This document shows positions 12,511 through 25,198 of a stretch of DNA of 64,000 nucleotides, piece after piece. Source of the DNA: Epinephelus fuscoguttatus. Lineage: Eukaryota > Chordata > Actinopteri > Perciformes > Serranidae. Under the pieces are notes generated by a model. The model was not told the origin of the DNA. It worked only from the letters and a program-made list of their open reading frames with translations, and searched no databases. The number at the start of each line of letters is the position of its first letter. Within the stretch, counting starts at the first letter, position 1. A program made the translations under genes and the position numbers. The stretch is from NCBI RefSeq assembly GCF_011397635.1, contig NC_064770.1:32326598-32390597 (forward strand), given 5' to 3'.

Positions 12511-12740
12511 GACCTTTTTTCATGGCAGATATTTTGACATGTCATGGTAGGAAAAGCACTAGTGTTTTTAATAACATTAATGGCTGCATTCCATTTAGGG
12601 GAAGCTCTGGTATTGCGCATGCTGGCTTACTGGAATTGCTTATTGGCACACGAAATGGAACTGAGTCATTGTTAATGTTATCAGTTTCACCTGTGCTTTT
12701 CCTACTATGACAAGTCAAAATGTCTGTTGTGAAAAAGGCC
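12511..12740. mobile_element. Short MITE with about 45-bp inverted ends
   Basis: The left end (GACCTTTTTTCATGGCAGAT, ATTTTGACATGTCATGGTAG, GAAAAGC) is the inverted match of the right end (GCTTTTCCTACTATGACAAG, TCAAAATGTCTGTTGTGAAA, AAGGCC) with a few mismatches. It is about 230 bp with no coding capacity. Confidence 0.75.
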
Positions 12741-14411
12741 CATAGGGTCGCTACGAAGTACCTTCTTTAAACCACCTTTGCATTTTTACACAGAACCAAG
12801 CAGTGGCGGCGTCATGCTGATCCAGTGTGTGATTTTAGACTGCATGCTAACATGATGGAAGCAAAAGAGACATGACAGGTGTGACATGAACAGAACATAA
12901 TCAGCCTCTAGTGTGACATATAACATATGTGTCGGCAGCCCTTTCTAAACAATAACAACAGCATTAACATGGCAATAACTGTCATTTACCACCCCTGTTA
13001 TATGGTAGCTGATCTCATGCTCTGCTCGAAGGGTAAGGAGCTCCTGAACCTCACTGTTTTCCCAATTTACGGACATTTTCGGTATCTGTTCTTCTTCCTT
13101 GAGTTAGCTGCTAACTGCTATCAGCTACTTTTTAAAGCTTCCATGATGGGTTGCATGCACAGAGGCCCAGACACACTGGACCAAATTCAGAGACCTAGCA
13201 GTGACAAAGGCACCTTGCTGTGTTGCCTGATGTCACTGTGTCTCAATCCAAAATTTGCACATGAACACACCACAAATGCAACAGCCGATTGCCAAACAGC
13301 ACTTATGTTCTGAGCCTGCATGAGAGGAAATTAGTATCCACGCCAGCAGACAGGGGCAGTCTGTATTCATCATTCAAAAGGGGAAACCGGAACACCGTCT
13401 TGACGCTAGTTAGCCAGTTAGCACATTAGCAACACAATCGAGTGTTGAAAGCACTAAGCATATTGACCGTGAACAATAGACAAACCACAAAACGTTTCTG
13501 CTAAAGACACAGTGGCTAAAGACCTTACCTTATGTTTGCTTTGTTTTAGTCTCACTACCTCTTGATGTTATCTGTTTGTTTACTTTCCTCACTTTCATTC
13601 GTCTTCTCGTGCGCTAAGCTGAACTGCCAATCAAAGCAATTTCATTTATGGATGGGCTTAGCCGTTGCCAATTCAACATGCTGAATTGGCTAAACGTAAG
13701 CTGACGAGGGCAGACAAGCGGCAATGTTGTGGGACACACCGCACCAACAAGGCGACAGACCAGGCATTAACACTTTGCCAAAATGTCACACCTGTCCCAT
13801 CCTGATGGCTGTAACGTTTATACAGTCATTGTTTGGGACTGTTTCTACCCTGTTACTACCTTTAATGCTACCTTAAAGGCGAGACAACTCTGTCCCCACA
13901 TTCTGGTATTGGCATGGTATTTTAATTTTTATACAGAATGGTGAGGCACCATAGCGGAGTGTAATTCCCACCTTGAAGAGGCAGCGGAAAGGGGCTTTTG
14001 AGATGTTGGACTCAAATTGGCTTTCTGCACTTTATAGGGAAGTATAACAACCATAATGAGGCATGGCAGACGGTTTTTTGCCTTCCCAAAACCAAAAACG
14101 TGAGCTTTAAAAAAGTTAGCATGTCCAGCTAACAAGTTCACGACCTACAGTTTCAAGGAAGCTCAGAATAATTATCCTGTGGAGGAAGAAAAAGCACAAA
14201 AATAGCACACATAATACAATACACAATAACACACCCACGTCAAGAGCAAGGTAATGCGAGCCTGCACTCTGCTCTGTTGAATTTGGGGAAAGTCCTTCTC
14301 TGATGACCTCAGCCAAACTGGTTATCCAACATAGTTTTAGCGTTACACACTGGTTAGTCCACATGTTTAAAGCTTTTTCTCTCAAAATGTGTTAAATGGT
14401 TTTCTCTTGGT
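12741..14411. other. Intergenic, no gene recognised
   Basis: A 128-codon frame at 12,927-13,313 has no recognisable domain or splice context and is not called. Confidence 0.4.
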
Positions 14412-14580
14412 ACTCAGGTGTCCTCCCACAGCCCAAAGGCATCCACATCACGTGAGGTTCACAGGTCACTTTAAATTGAGTGTAAGTGATTGTTTGTCTA
14501 GCTTTGTGTCAGCCCAGTGATTAACTGCTCCCTGTCACTGTTAAATGTATACGTGCCCTGCAAGAATGGAAAGGTTGACA
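14412..14580 (+). repeat. Fish LINE-like 3' fragment
   Basis: It contains TCCTCCCACAGCCCAAAGGCA, then CACTTTAAATTGAGTGTAAG, TTGTTTGTCTAGCTTTGTGT and CAGCCCAGTGATTAACTG. This matches in order a repeat very common in fish genomes, here much diverged. Confidence 0.5.
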
Positions 14581-16479
14581 GGTGTAACAGAAGGCCTGCA
14601 ACTAACTAGGCCATTTAATTGGACTACTGTCCTTGTCCCAGTATACAAACACAGGATGGGAATCGATTTATTGACCAAAGTATGTCCGACTCCGCTACAG
14701 TAGATGGTGATATGCCCACGTTCAGCTTTTTAGTATTGGACCAATTTCCAGATGACCTATTATGTCATAGACCAAACAATCGAGCATCGTCCAACTGTTC
14801 CACCACTTTTTTGAACAGGTCGCCATTCTGTGTTTTGCTCCCTTCCATGTATTTTAAAATATATAACTCAGCTCAGAGTACTCAGCTGACACAGCATTAA
14901 CTGTGTCTCCTCATCTGTCCAAAAAATGCATGATGAATGTAGATTTTGCCATGCTGTCACTGGCTTCTTCTTTCACACATTTAATGCTATTTGACTTCTG
15001 GGTCAAAGCCCGGGGCAGAAACTGTGGAGCATGCTCAGAGTGCCTAGACCAGTTTGGGTTTGATTGACTGTATACATGCAGGAGTAACTCAACTCCCAAT
15101 CACATTATGTGGGCGTGTTAGTCCGACTTTGAGAAATTCGATTTAGTACAAACATGTTAACATGTATTTTAAATAAATACAATAATAAATTGATTTTGTC
15201 TAATGTCATGTAAACATAGCGACTGAACAAAACTGACATACTGCGCCAGCGTCAACGCGACAACAGGCAGTCAGACGTGACATAACATTTCTTGGGATAT
15301 TTCATTTTCAAGACAAAAGCATGGTAGCCAACTCATTAGATGTCTCCATGTATGAAATATAAAGTAGATTATTGCTGTGTTTGGACTAATAACATGTTGG
15401 TAACATCGGTGTCCTTTGCATATGGCAATAACCGTCTGTTGAATCGTATTGAAGTCCAAATGTTAACACCTGCACATTATGCCAGTTCAGTTGTCATCAC
15501 TTACATAATTTATGTTTTCACTTCAGTGTACAGCGTCTGTGTTTGTTTAATCTGAAGGTGAAATGCAAATGTTAATCAGCGTCTTCAACCACAACAGGAA
15601 GTGAGAGAAGAGATGGAGGGCTGCGTTGATCTGATGTGCTTCAGAGGGGAGAATCTGCAGCATCTGGTCTCAATCTTGAAGCCACAGGCAGGACCATTAC
15701 TCTCTGGCTGGCACTTTGTGAATGAGGCCTTTATAAGAGGTTTGGACACGACACTGTGGACCAAAAACAGCCAGTCTCAGACACACTGTGACATTTAAAT
15801 TAGTTTCTGGCTATGAGCATGTCATACTGCAGCACATACACGAACATTTTGGTAGGTAGGTGAGTGTGAGCCACAAAACAACATTGCAGTGTTAATTTAG
15901 TTAAGATCTTACCAGTTTGACCTCAGATGATCGTCCATGTAAAATAAACATGGTCGCATCAGTAAACATGTTAAATCAACACAGGATGTCGGTTTGTGTT
16001 GCTTTAAAGTTTAGTGCAAAAATGTGTTTCTTTTAAGCAGCCTGGCACCAGAACCCTCCTGAAATACGTGTGATTATATTTTATGTATATTATATATTAT
16101 GTTTTCCTTGTTTAGACTACAGGCTAAATGTTTACTTATGGGACTATTCTGACAGTGCATACTAAAACAGATATGTGAAAGGGGAACGTCACATATAGAA
16201 TACATGTATGCTAGGAATGAAAAAGTAATTATGAAAAGTTAGGAATGATAAAAATGAAAACAGCTAAATTATATATACATACAATAAAGTCAGAATTATG
16301 AAATAATTAAAATTTTAACTTTCTAAATCATAATTGACTCAAAATAAACTATGCTATATTTTTATGAGATAATTCAAACATTGATTTTTTTGTGGGGTAA
16401 TAATAAGAAATTAATTGTCATTATTCCACATACCCTCATGCAACTGTTACTATACTTTAATTAGTGCCCGATTAATGTT
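14581..16479. other. Intergenic, no gene recognised
   Basis: AT-rich towards the right, where 16,080-16,450 is nearly all A/T. No exon or repeat was identified. Confidence 0.4.
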
Positions 16480-17710
16480 TTTTTCAGGTTTTGTACTTAG
16501 CGTAAAGTTATGTAGGTTGAGGTGTCATCATGTTAACGTTAAGTTACAAACTTCATGTGAAGTGACGTAGATTAGATTCCGCAAAAGAACTTTTGGTTGG
16601 GCATTGTCATGTTTGTATGATAACTTACGTTTATTCATATACATTGGTTTATATGATATCTAATGAATTAGTGGCCCACAAATTTTGTCACATGATGTAC
16701 TTTACTTAAATTTATGTAGGTTAGGTTTAGGAAAGTAAATTTACATATGTTAGGTTCAGGAAAAAAAAAACACGATTAAGCATCTTTACATTAATTACTT
16801 AATATGAAGTTTTCGTATGATAACTTAAGTTTATTCACATACATCAGTTTATATGATATCTAACGAATTAGTGCCCCATGAATTTTGTCACGTTATGTAT
16901 TTAATGTAAGTTAAGTAGGTTAGGTTTAGGAAAAAAAGCATGGTTAGGCACCTTTATGTTAATTACTTAATATAAAGGTACGTACCATACAAAAATTTAT
17001 GTAGCTTAGGTTTTAGGCAAGTAATGATATGTAGGTTGGGCTCAGCAAAAGAAACACATTTGGGCGTCATTGTGTTAACATAAAGTTACAAACTTAACGT
17101 AAAGTGACATAGTATAGATTTTGCAAATGATATTTGGTTGGACATTGTCACGTCCATATGATAACTAACGTTTATTTACATACAGCAGTTTGTATGATAT
17201 CTAACGAGTTAGTGCCCCACAAATATCAAATTTTATATCATCATTACAAAGTTAATGTAAAGTGCCGTAGGTTAGGTTTAGGAAAGACACGTGGTTAGGC
17301 GTCTTTACATTAATTACTTAATATAAAGTTATATACTTAACGTAAAGGTATGTAGGTTAGGTTTAGGCAAGTAAAGTTACATAGGTTAGGTTCAGGAAAA
17401 GAAACAAAGTTGGGTGTCATCACATTATGTACTTAACATAAAGTTACAAACTTAACATAATGTGATGTAGGTTAGGTTTAGGAAAAGAAACATTTTTAGG
17501 CATTGTCACGTTATGTACTTAACGTGAAGTGACATAGGTTAAGTTTGAAAAGAAACATGGTTAGGCGTCTTTACGTTGATAACATAAAGCTACGTACTTA
17601 ATGTAAAGTTACGTAGGTTAGGTTTAGGCAAGTAAAAGTTATGTAGCTTAGGTTTAGGAAAGTAAAGTTCCATAGGCTAGGTTTAGGACAAGAAACATGG
17701 TGATGACGTA
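16480..17710. repeat. Degenerate satellite-like array
   Basis: The region is built from variants of GTAGGTTAGGTTTAGGAAA(A)G, AAACATGGTTAGGCGTC, TTACGTTAATTACTTAATAT and AACGTAAAGTTAC, recurring about every 55-70 bp. A longer block, TTTATTCACATACA followed by TATGATATCTAACGA and TTAGTGCCCCA, recurs at about 16,629, 16,825 and 17,168. No frame of interest is present. Confidence 0.8.
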
Positions 17711-19159
17711 TCTTAAAATAACTCATAGTTCTTGGTTTCACATGGGACACAAACACTGCTCCCCTAGAAGAAAGTCCTGTGTTTGTTTGACCCAACCTGC
17801 CTTCTTAAGCAGACATTCTGTCTTTATACTACTTGATTCTTCACTACCATCAGTGCTTTGGTCACGTAATCTCAGCTTTCATGATAACGTGATATTCTCA
17901 AATTACTGGCTCATGGTTATGTGGGTTATTTACGAATTCTGGTGCATTACTCTTCATTGGTATTTGTACAAACAGTACATGAGACCAGCCTGTATAATTA
18001 TGAGCAATTTGACCATACCTTTGACTTTTAGGTGAAAATTATGTGGAAGCTGTGAGATAATAATTTTCAGTGTTGACTTAAGTCATTAGATATCAACTCA
18101 AACCTTTGACTTCTCAGGTCATAGCTATGAGCAATTCAGTCAAAATGTTGAGTTATTAGGGCGAAATTATTAAAAAATAATTCACAGCTATGAGATAAAT
18201 TTTGACTTTTTAGGTTAAAAACAAACTTTTAAGGTTTAAATTATGTAGTGATTCCTAATTGTGACTTGTGGGTGAAGTCAACATGATTAGTTAATTGCTT
18301 TCTCATCAACTTTGATGTATTGTGCCATAATTTTATCTTGAAATAGTCAGAGTTTTGACTTATCTCATAATTTAGATTTAGTAACACACTATCTTATGAT
18401 GTTGACTCATCATGAGTATTTTTATTTATGTGACTTTTGACATTTTATCAATTATCTTATTTTCCAGGCAGAAGTCGGTCACCATTCAGATGATGCTGTC
18501 ATACTGTATCATGACAAATAATACATGTAGAAAACAAAAAAAACTCTTTCTCTGTTTGACAGATTTGACCAGTAGCTTAGCTTCTGTCTCTGCGTTTGCA
18601 GGATTGGCACAAATTCCAGGCAAAAAGGTGTCTGAGTGTCTGTGTTGTGGGAAAAATGTGAGGAAAATCCCTCAGGGTGAATACTGTAAATGACTCACAC
18701 TGTGAAAACTCGACATAATGTCAGTGAGGACACCAAAACCACAGAGTGCTCGTGTAAAATGAAAGCTCTGGCTGGTGGGCTTTGCTGCATGGGGGGGCAT
18801 TAAATTGGCTGGATATTCTCATATAATGGAGGGGCAGCAAGTAATAGGAATTTATAGACTCGCTGTAAATGAAGTAATTACACAGAATTGACTTCATTAG
18901 CTTGATTTATGGTGCAGAGAAGACAAAGGCGCTTACATCTAGAGAAATGAGTGCAGTCCTTTTCTTGTTGACTACAAATCACAAATACACAGTGGTGTCC
19001 CCAAGGGATTGGGAAAAGACAATGAGTCCCTAATACAATTACTGCCTCCCTCCCACTGCCATTATTACTGTCTTTAAAAGGCTGTGGCATGCTCATTTTT
19101 AAGATAACGCAAAGGTAGTTGTATCTTGGGAAAACAGACAACCTAAAGCAGTATTTATA
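17711..19159. other. Intergenic, no gene recognised
   Basis: Between about 18,000 and 18,400 there are many TTTTGACTT and TTATGAG motifs, suggesting an old diverged simple array. No supported exon. Confidence 0.4.
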
Positions 19160-19560
19160 CATTTACCATTTCCCTCAGTGGAAACGAGGCTAACAATGTA
19201 AAATGCCATAGGCTTGTGCTAATAACGTTAGCATGTTGTATTTGGTTGGAAAATGTGTTAGTATAAGAGTTGTTTTGTCAGTGAACCTTGTGAGTTGTAA
19301 TGGAGCCGAAATTTGTAACATTATCTTTGTTAAATGTTGCTGTTGTTCGTGGTTTCATTTAGTAGAGGAAATGTCCGCTAGCTGCTAGGCTAATTTACGC
19401 AATGTAAAATACCATAGGCTTGTGCTAATAACATTAGCATGTTGTATTTGTGGGGAAAATGTGTCCAGATAAAGACAAGTGCTTTGTCTGTGAATGTTGT
19501 GAGTTATAGTGAAGCTGATTTGTGTACTTGTGTTTGAAATTGTCTCTATTAAGACATGTT
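19160..19560 (+). repeat. Dispersed repeat family D, copy 2
   Basis: Inverted match to 3405-3955, with two internal subunits starting near 19,195 and 19,400 that share CAATGTAAAAT(G/A)CCATAGGC and TAATAAC(G/A)TTAGCATGTT. Relative to copy 1 it lacks about 100 bp near its start. Confidence 0.7.
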
Positions 19561-21185
19561 TAATGTGTGTTTAATGTGTGTTTTTAATCAACTAAACTTT
19601 ACAGCACTTCACAGACACCCAGCCGCCAACTAGTGCGTTGGAGGTGTAACTGAGTGGCACAGACACACCACTGCACAAGTATAAATGCTCGTAGGCCACA
19701 TGCGTATAGGCTACTGTGTGGGCTCTGCATAAAGGTGGCGCACAAGTATAAATCCCGCTTAGATTCTCCAGTGCGCCTGCCCTATGGGCCCAATGATGCA
19801 GAAGCAGCGATAATCATTCTGGTAATTTCATACTGCAGAAATAGAGCAATTTGGGCTTCATGCACCAATGAGCAACTTCCATAGTTTTTGAATTGCCTTT
19901 CTCCTGACTTTGATAGTCAACTAAAAAAAAATGTACTCTATAAAATTGTACAGTTGACAAAGTGTGATGATACGTGGCATGTTCTCATTTTGCATTTTCC
20001 CAGCAATTATGATGCTTAGTCAAAATAAACAATTTAAGAGTTGATAAGCAGAATAAGCATTGCAGCTCTGTGCACAAACTTGACCATGTAACAAGCTGTG
20101 TCTGTGAGCCCCCTGTGTGCCCCAGCGGACTGGGCGAGGTTTACAGTACGGGACAAGCTAAGTGTGTTTCCATCAACTATGAAAGACCAGATTGAACTCA
20201 AGGCCAGATTTCAACAAAGGGACCTTTAGCTCACTGCACTGAGAGCATGTTGTCCAGGTCAGTGAACATTTGTGTACACAGTACAGTTTTCACAGCTGCA
20301 CAAGATGTGCACAAAACAGGGGCTCACACTATTACACCATTTTACAGTAACATGAATGGCAAAATATGAGACAAAATGTACAGCAACCAACATGACTTTT
20401 CTGGAACATGATTTCTGACTCATAAATGACTCATTTCATTTTTTGACTGGATAAAACATACAAACAACTAAGAATGTGCTGATATAAGTGAATATAAAGC
20501 TGATTCACTTGTTGATTTTGCATTTGGATCGAACTTGTGAAGTTTAGGCCAACGGAAAATAAATTGTTTAATGACTCTGTCCTTGTAAAGGTTGTGAACG
20601 GCCATAACTGTAACCTGATTTCATATTCATGGATGATCTCTAAACATGGACGGGTACCACAGAGGATAATAGGGTCTTATATAATGTAACACCTGGTCCA
20701 AAAAGACCTGTTTACCAAACTTTCCACTGCGTGTCCTTAACAGCTCTTTGCGGTCTTTGCTCTGCCAGCGTGCTTTGCTATTATGTTTGACTTGTGTTGA
20801 CAAGCTGTGGGGCTCTGCACACCAGGAGTCCAGCAAGTGACTCGAATCCTCTGCGGAAAAACTGAGGGCAGGGTAAGAAATGATAATTACACACGACAGA
20901 CAATTTAGACTTCACACTTGAGTGAAAGTCTTCCAGTGATTTCCTAAAGGTCTCTTTCAGCTGTGATGGTAAGTCTGATGAGAAATGCCATCACCATCAG
21001 AGGATCTGATGCAGAGATGTAGAAGTTAATATACTTCATATTGCTTGTTTTTGTAATTTGTTTCTCCCTTCTTACATAACATGACACTTTTTAGGAATGT
21101 AAGACTTTCAAAGGTGCTGTTTGGGACATTCTGAACATCAATGTAGCAGCAATGTAGAGACACCTTGGGCTGTTATTTGCTGTGG
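19561..21185. other. Intergenic, no gene recognised
   Basis: The segment at about 19,620-19,880 has family C-like wording (CACAAGTATAAAT occurring twice). The rest shows nothing recognisable. Confidence 0.4.
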
Positions 21186-22039
21186 TAGACGGTCCAGCTG
21201 TATCAACCTGGTCTCACTCCAAAGTTGTCGAAAACCGGCGTTAGAGCAGTGACTTACAGCATAAGAAACCAATGAAAAAATTAGTCCTTTAATGCCGGCA
21301 TGATACGCGGCCAGTTGCCCTTATAGTTCAATGGTGCCCGGTGGCATCAGGGGGAAATGGGGCGGGACAAGGACAAAAGTTAAGGTGGCAAATGTCCGAC
21401 TGGGGCAGAAGGGGTGGTGGTTGGGTCCAGTAAACATCGATGTGGTTTTCACATTTCAATATTCTAAAGCCAAACCCTGTTCTTTTTTCCTAAACCTAAC
21501 CATGTGTTTTTGTTGTTGAAGGGAAAAAAAACACGTCAATTTGTGGTGTTGTGCTGATGTGGTGCGTTTATTTTGAAAGAGACTGTATGTAAACTGTAAA
21601 TTTCCTGTGAAAACAGAAGTGTATTTTGTAAGAGAATGATGCATGTAACAGGCAGAACTTGACACGGTGTCCCAGAACATCAACAACCAACACACCCAGG
21701 GTACCTTTCACATCGTATGTGGACGTGGAAAGTCCATACCAAAACGTCAATATGTGACGAGGTTGGAGTGAGAATGTGTTGGTTGTGGTAGACGGTTCAG
21801 CTGTGCCAACCCCATCGCACTCCAAAGTCATCAAAAATTGGCGCTTGGTCAGTGACTTCGGGCATCAGACACTGATGAAAAAAAGCTGTCCTTTCACATT
21901 GGCATGATGTGTGGCCAGTCACCCTTATTATTGTTTATAGGCATCAGGGGGAAACATGGCGGGACAACAACAAAAGTTACGGGGGTGAAAAGTCCAAGTA
22001 GGGTGGATGGGTCCAATAACCACTGACTTTCACCCGAGA
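21186..22039. repeat. Dispersed repeat family B, duplicated end units
   Basis: A unit starting GGTAGACGGTCCAGCTGT at about 21,186 recurs at about 21,787 as GGTAGACGGTTCAGCTGT. Both continue with CACTCCAAAGT, a GGC(G/A)TGAT block, GGCATCAGGGGGAAA and GGGACAA. The middle part (21,450-21,760) is found again at 35,497-35,710, and the unit start at 37,393-37,480. It is probably a non-autonomous transposon with long repeated ends. Confidence 0.7.
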
Positions 22040-22262
22040 GAGTGACAGTGATGTCTCAGTGAGAAAACATCTGCTGTTTGTGGCACTATTCTCTGAGGAA
22101 AAACAACAATTGGCAGCCAAAACCAGCTTTGTTTGGTTGCTGAAAGGCTACTGGGAACATAGCGACGGGTCACTAAAACACGACCAGTTTTGTTGTTTGT
22201 TGGTCTCAAACACTGGTCTGAAGCTTGGCAGGCATCTCACCTAAGTATCACGCTATCCACCA
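22040..22262. repeat. Repeat family A, partial copy
   Basis: Joined directly to the family B unit. It contains AGTGATGTCTCAGTGAGAAA, GAAAAACAACAATTGGCAGC, TTTTGTTGTTTGTTGGTCTC, GGTCTGAAGCTTGGCAGGC and CTATCCACCATC, all present in the other family A copies. Confidence 0.7.
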
Positions 22263-23721
22263 TCAAAATAATGAATAATCTTGCAGTCTTTAAAGCAGAG
22301 ATGGGATGAGGATAGTGGAGAGTAGATGTCGGACGAGGTGTGGCATAAAGCTGTTCAAAAAATGTATTTCTCCTCTATTTGTCTGAGACACATTGTTGTT
22401 CAGTTTAAGACTGTACACCGACTCCACTGGTCCAGAGCTGGGTTGGCTAAGCTTAGCAGTGATATTGATCTTACGTGCAACAGGTGTAAACATTTTGTGT
22501 CACAAGTTCTGGTCATGTCCGAAACCAATTCATTTCTGGGATTTAATACTTAATACTTTAATACTGTTTGGATGGCTGGTTGTTCCATCTGTGTCCATGG
22601 CAACACTTGGAGTAAATGTAGAGCCCAAGCAGACATTGTCTCTTTCTGCTCACTTCTGGCCAGAAGGCTCATTCTGTGTAAATGGAAGGACTCTTCACCT
22701 CCAATTGATATTGGATCAGGGATGTTATGTATCATCTAAAATTGGAGAAAATCTGTTGTTTTCTTAAAGGATCAACTGCACGCTTCTTTAACACCTGGCG
22801 ACCATTTTTTACTTTTGTGGCAAATATGGAAGCTGAAAAATCGTAATGAAACATGCTATGCTCCTCTACTTATGTCACACAAGTTAATTAAGTTGGTATA
22901 CACATTATAGGGAATTAATTAACCCTTTGACATGTCTGATCATAAAAAAGCTCTGGTAATTAAAAGCTGCTTTTCTGCCGTATTAGACGTCCATTCATAC
23001 CGGACGAGACACTGAGCTAGAAGAAACACCAGCCAGCACCTACCATTCAGTGCAATGTGAAGATGGTTAGGGGCAAGGACAAGTAGGAGCAAGATTAATG
23101 TGAGTGCCTCGAGTAGAGAGACCAGCAGTGAAGTTTAAAATAGCTCAGACTCACCGCATGTCAGCATGTTTTAGAAAGGGAAAAGAAGCTGTGAGAGAAA
23201 CCCCAGTGTTTTTTTTCTACTATGAAGGAACAATGGCGTGTGCGTACTGATGAGATAGGATTCACTTTCCACCAGAAAGCTTGCATTCTGTAATAGCATG
23301 TAATAATAATAACAATAAATTCAATGAAAAATCCACTTAAATAAATGCACAATATGCAATTTCTGCTGCGACTGATCTCTCGATAAAAACAATTACTCAA
23401 GACAGACTTTGATGACATCATGAGGTAGCGTGGAGTCATGGCAGTCGTTGTCTTCATTGTTATACAACGATCACAGAGTGCCTCAGGAATGAGTCCTAAA
23501 ACCACATATGAGTTAGCATTTTACCACTCCCAATTCCTTTGTCTCGAAGTCAATGGGTTTTTTTGCATGGGTTTTTGGTAAGATACCTGAAATAAGGACT
23601 GTGGTTAGCACAAGCTTTCTGTGACATAATACGTCAATAAATACCCCGCTCATGAATTCGGTACTCCTATCTGTCTTTAAAAAGGCTAAACAAGACTAGA
23701 AAACGTTATCAAACGGTTATG
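22263..23721. other. Intergenic, no gene recognised
   Basis: A 124-codon frame at 22,393-22,767 and a 114-codon minus frame at 23,161-23,505 have no recognisable domain. Confidence 0.4.
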
Positions 23722-24453
23722 TTAAGTCATGCGACCTTGGTGTAGTTCGTTTATTGCCTAAGGTTAGCTTAGTTCTTACTTCTAGCAACTGAATTTAGGC
23801 TTCAAAAATAAATAAAAAAATTTGTAAAAATTAGACAGGCAGAAATTGTGTTCACAGATAAGGAAATGTGTTAGGTTTCACGTTACGTCATTTCATTCTC
23901 ATGAAATAGTTGCAAATAAAATTAGCTAACGTAAAATTAACTTGTTAAAGCATTAGATAAGTCAACTACCCATACAGCTACTGTAGCTAACGTTGTGTGG
24001 AGTTCATAGACTGTAAGAATAAAGAGACTTTACTTTTTGTACTACGACATAAAATACAACGCTTTTATGTGTTCTAAAACAGAGCAATTGCTAGCAAGTG
24101 GCTAGCACAGCTTTACAGCCTCGTTATGGCAGCGACATTAAGTCATGCGACTGTGGTGTAGTTCGTTTATAGCCTAACGTTAGCTTTTTACTTCCAGCAA
24201 TGAATTTAGGCTTCAAAAATGATTTTTAAAAAATTGGTGGTTTATTTGTGAAGATTAGACAGGCAGAAATTGTGTTCACAGATAAGGAAATGTGTTAGGT
24301 TTATTCACCTTACAGCATTTCATTCTCATGAAATAGCTGCAAGTAACATTAGCTAACATGATAACTTGTTAACTTACCAGTAGCATTAGATAAGTCAACC
24401 ACCCATACAGCTACTTTAGCTAACGTTGTGTGGCATTCATAAACTGTAAGAAT
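23722..24453 (+). repeat. Direct tandem duplication, about 416-bp period
   Basis: TTAAGTCATGCGAC at 23,722 and 24,138 starts two collinear copies. They share TGTAGTTCGTTTAT, GAATTTAGGCTTCAAAAAT, AGACAGGCAGAAATTGTGTT, CACAGATAAGGAAATGTGTT, TTTCATTCTCATGAAATAG, ACCCATACAGCTACT, TAGCTAACGTTGTGTGG and ACTGTAAGAATAA. Divergence is modest, with small indels. Confidence 0.85.
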
Positions 24454-25198
24454 AATGGACGTAGCCATCGTGATAACCCACTGGTTTGTGGACTGCCATT
24501 GCCATCTTACATTTCTGGAGCCAGAAGTGACCATATGTGGAGAGAGGGTGGCAGAGGAGTGCGGGGTGGAGCTGTCTGAGGGAGCCCAAGGAAACTACGC
24601 ACCCCCACCGTGGTGGCATTTAATCGTGTGGTATCTGAAATATCTTTTGAATGTGCTTTACGTTGTTTTCCATAGAATTAAATTCTATTTGTGGCTGTCA
24701 ATGTTGATATTGTTGCAGCCACCACAAATAAATCAAGGTATGTGAAACACTGTTGTTGTAACATTATAACTTTATTATACACGTTAGCTTATTGTACGCA
24801 TTGCGTGGTGGCCAGCATGAGCCATGGTGAAGTGAACTGGATTGATATTTAAAATATCATATCAATAAATTAGTTCTCTACTGGATTACTGTGTTGCATA
24901 ATAGCATGCAGTAGCTTTGTTTCCAAATCATGTGACTATCATGACACACGAAATTCAGATAGAGGGCAAGAAGTGAAACAAACTGGAAGTAGAGGAACAT
25001 TACTACATAAAAGGATTGGAGTACCTGCAGGCAGCAGCCTATAGTCAGAAGCTCAATACAGAGTAATAAATATTGCACCTTCTGATCAACCAATATCAAT
25101 TTCTGGTTCAAAATAACAACTTCTGGTTAAATCTGATGCAATTCAGACTTAACTCCACCCATTCTGAGTATATACACGGCTATACGATTTTTTCTACT
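24454..25198. other. Intergenic, no gene recognised
   Basis: A 96-codon frame at 24,455-24,745 has no recognisable domain. Nothing else is supported. Confidence 0.4.

Noticed and set aside
12927..13313. 128-codon plus-strand frame
   Set aside because: No recognisable domain, no splice or promoter context; likely chance.
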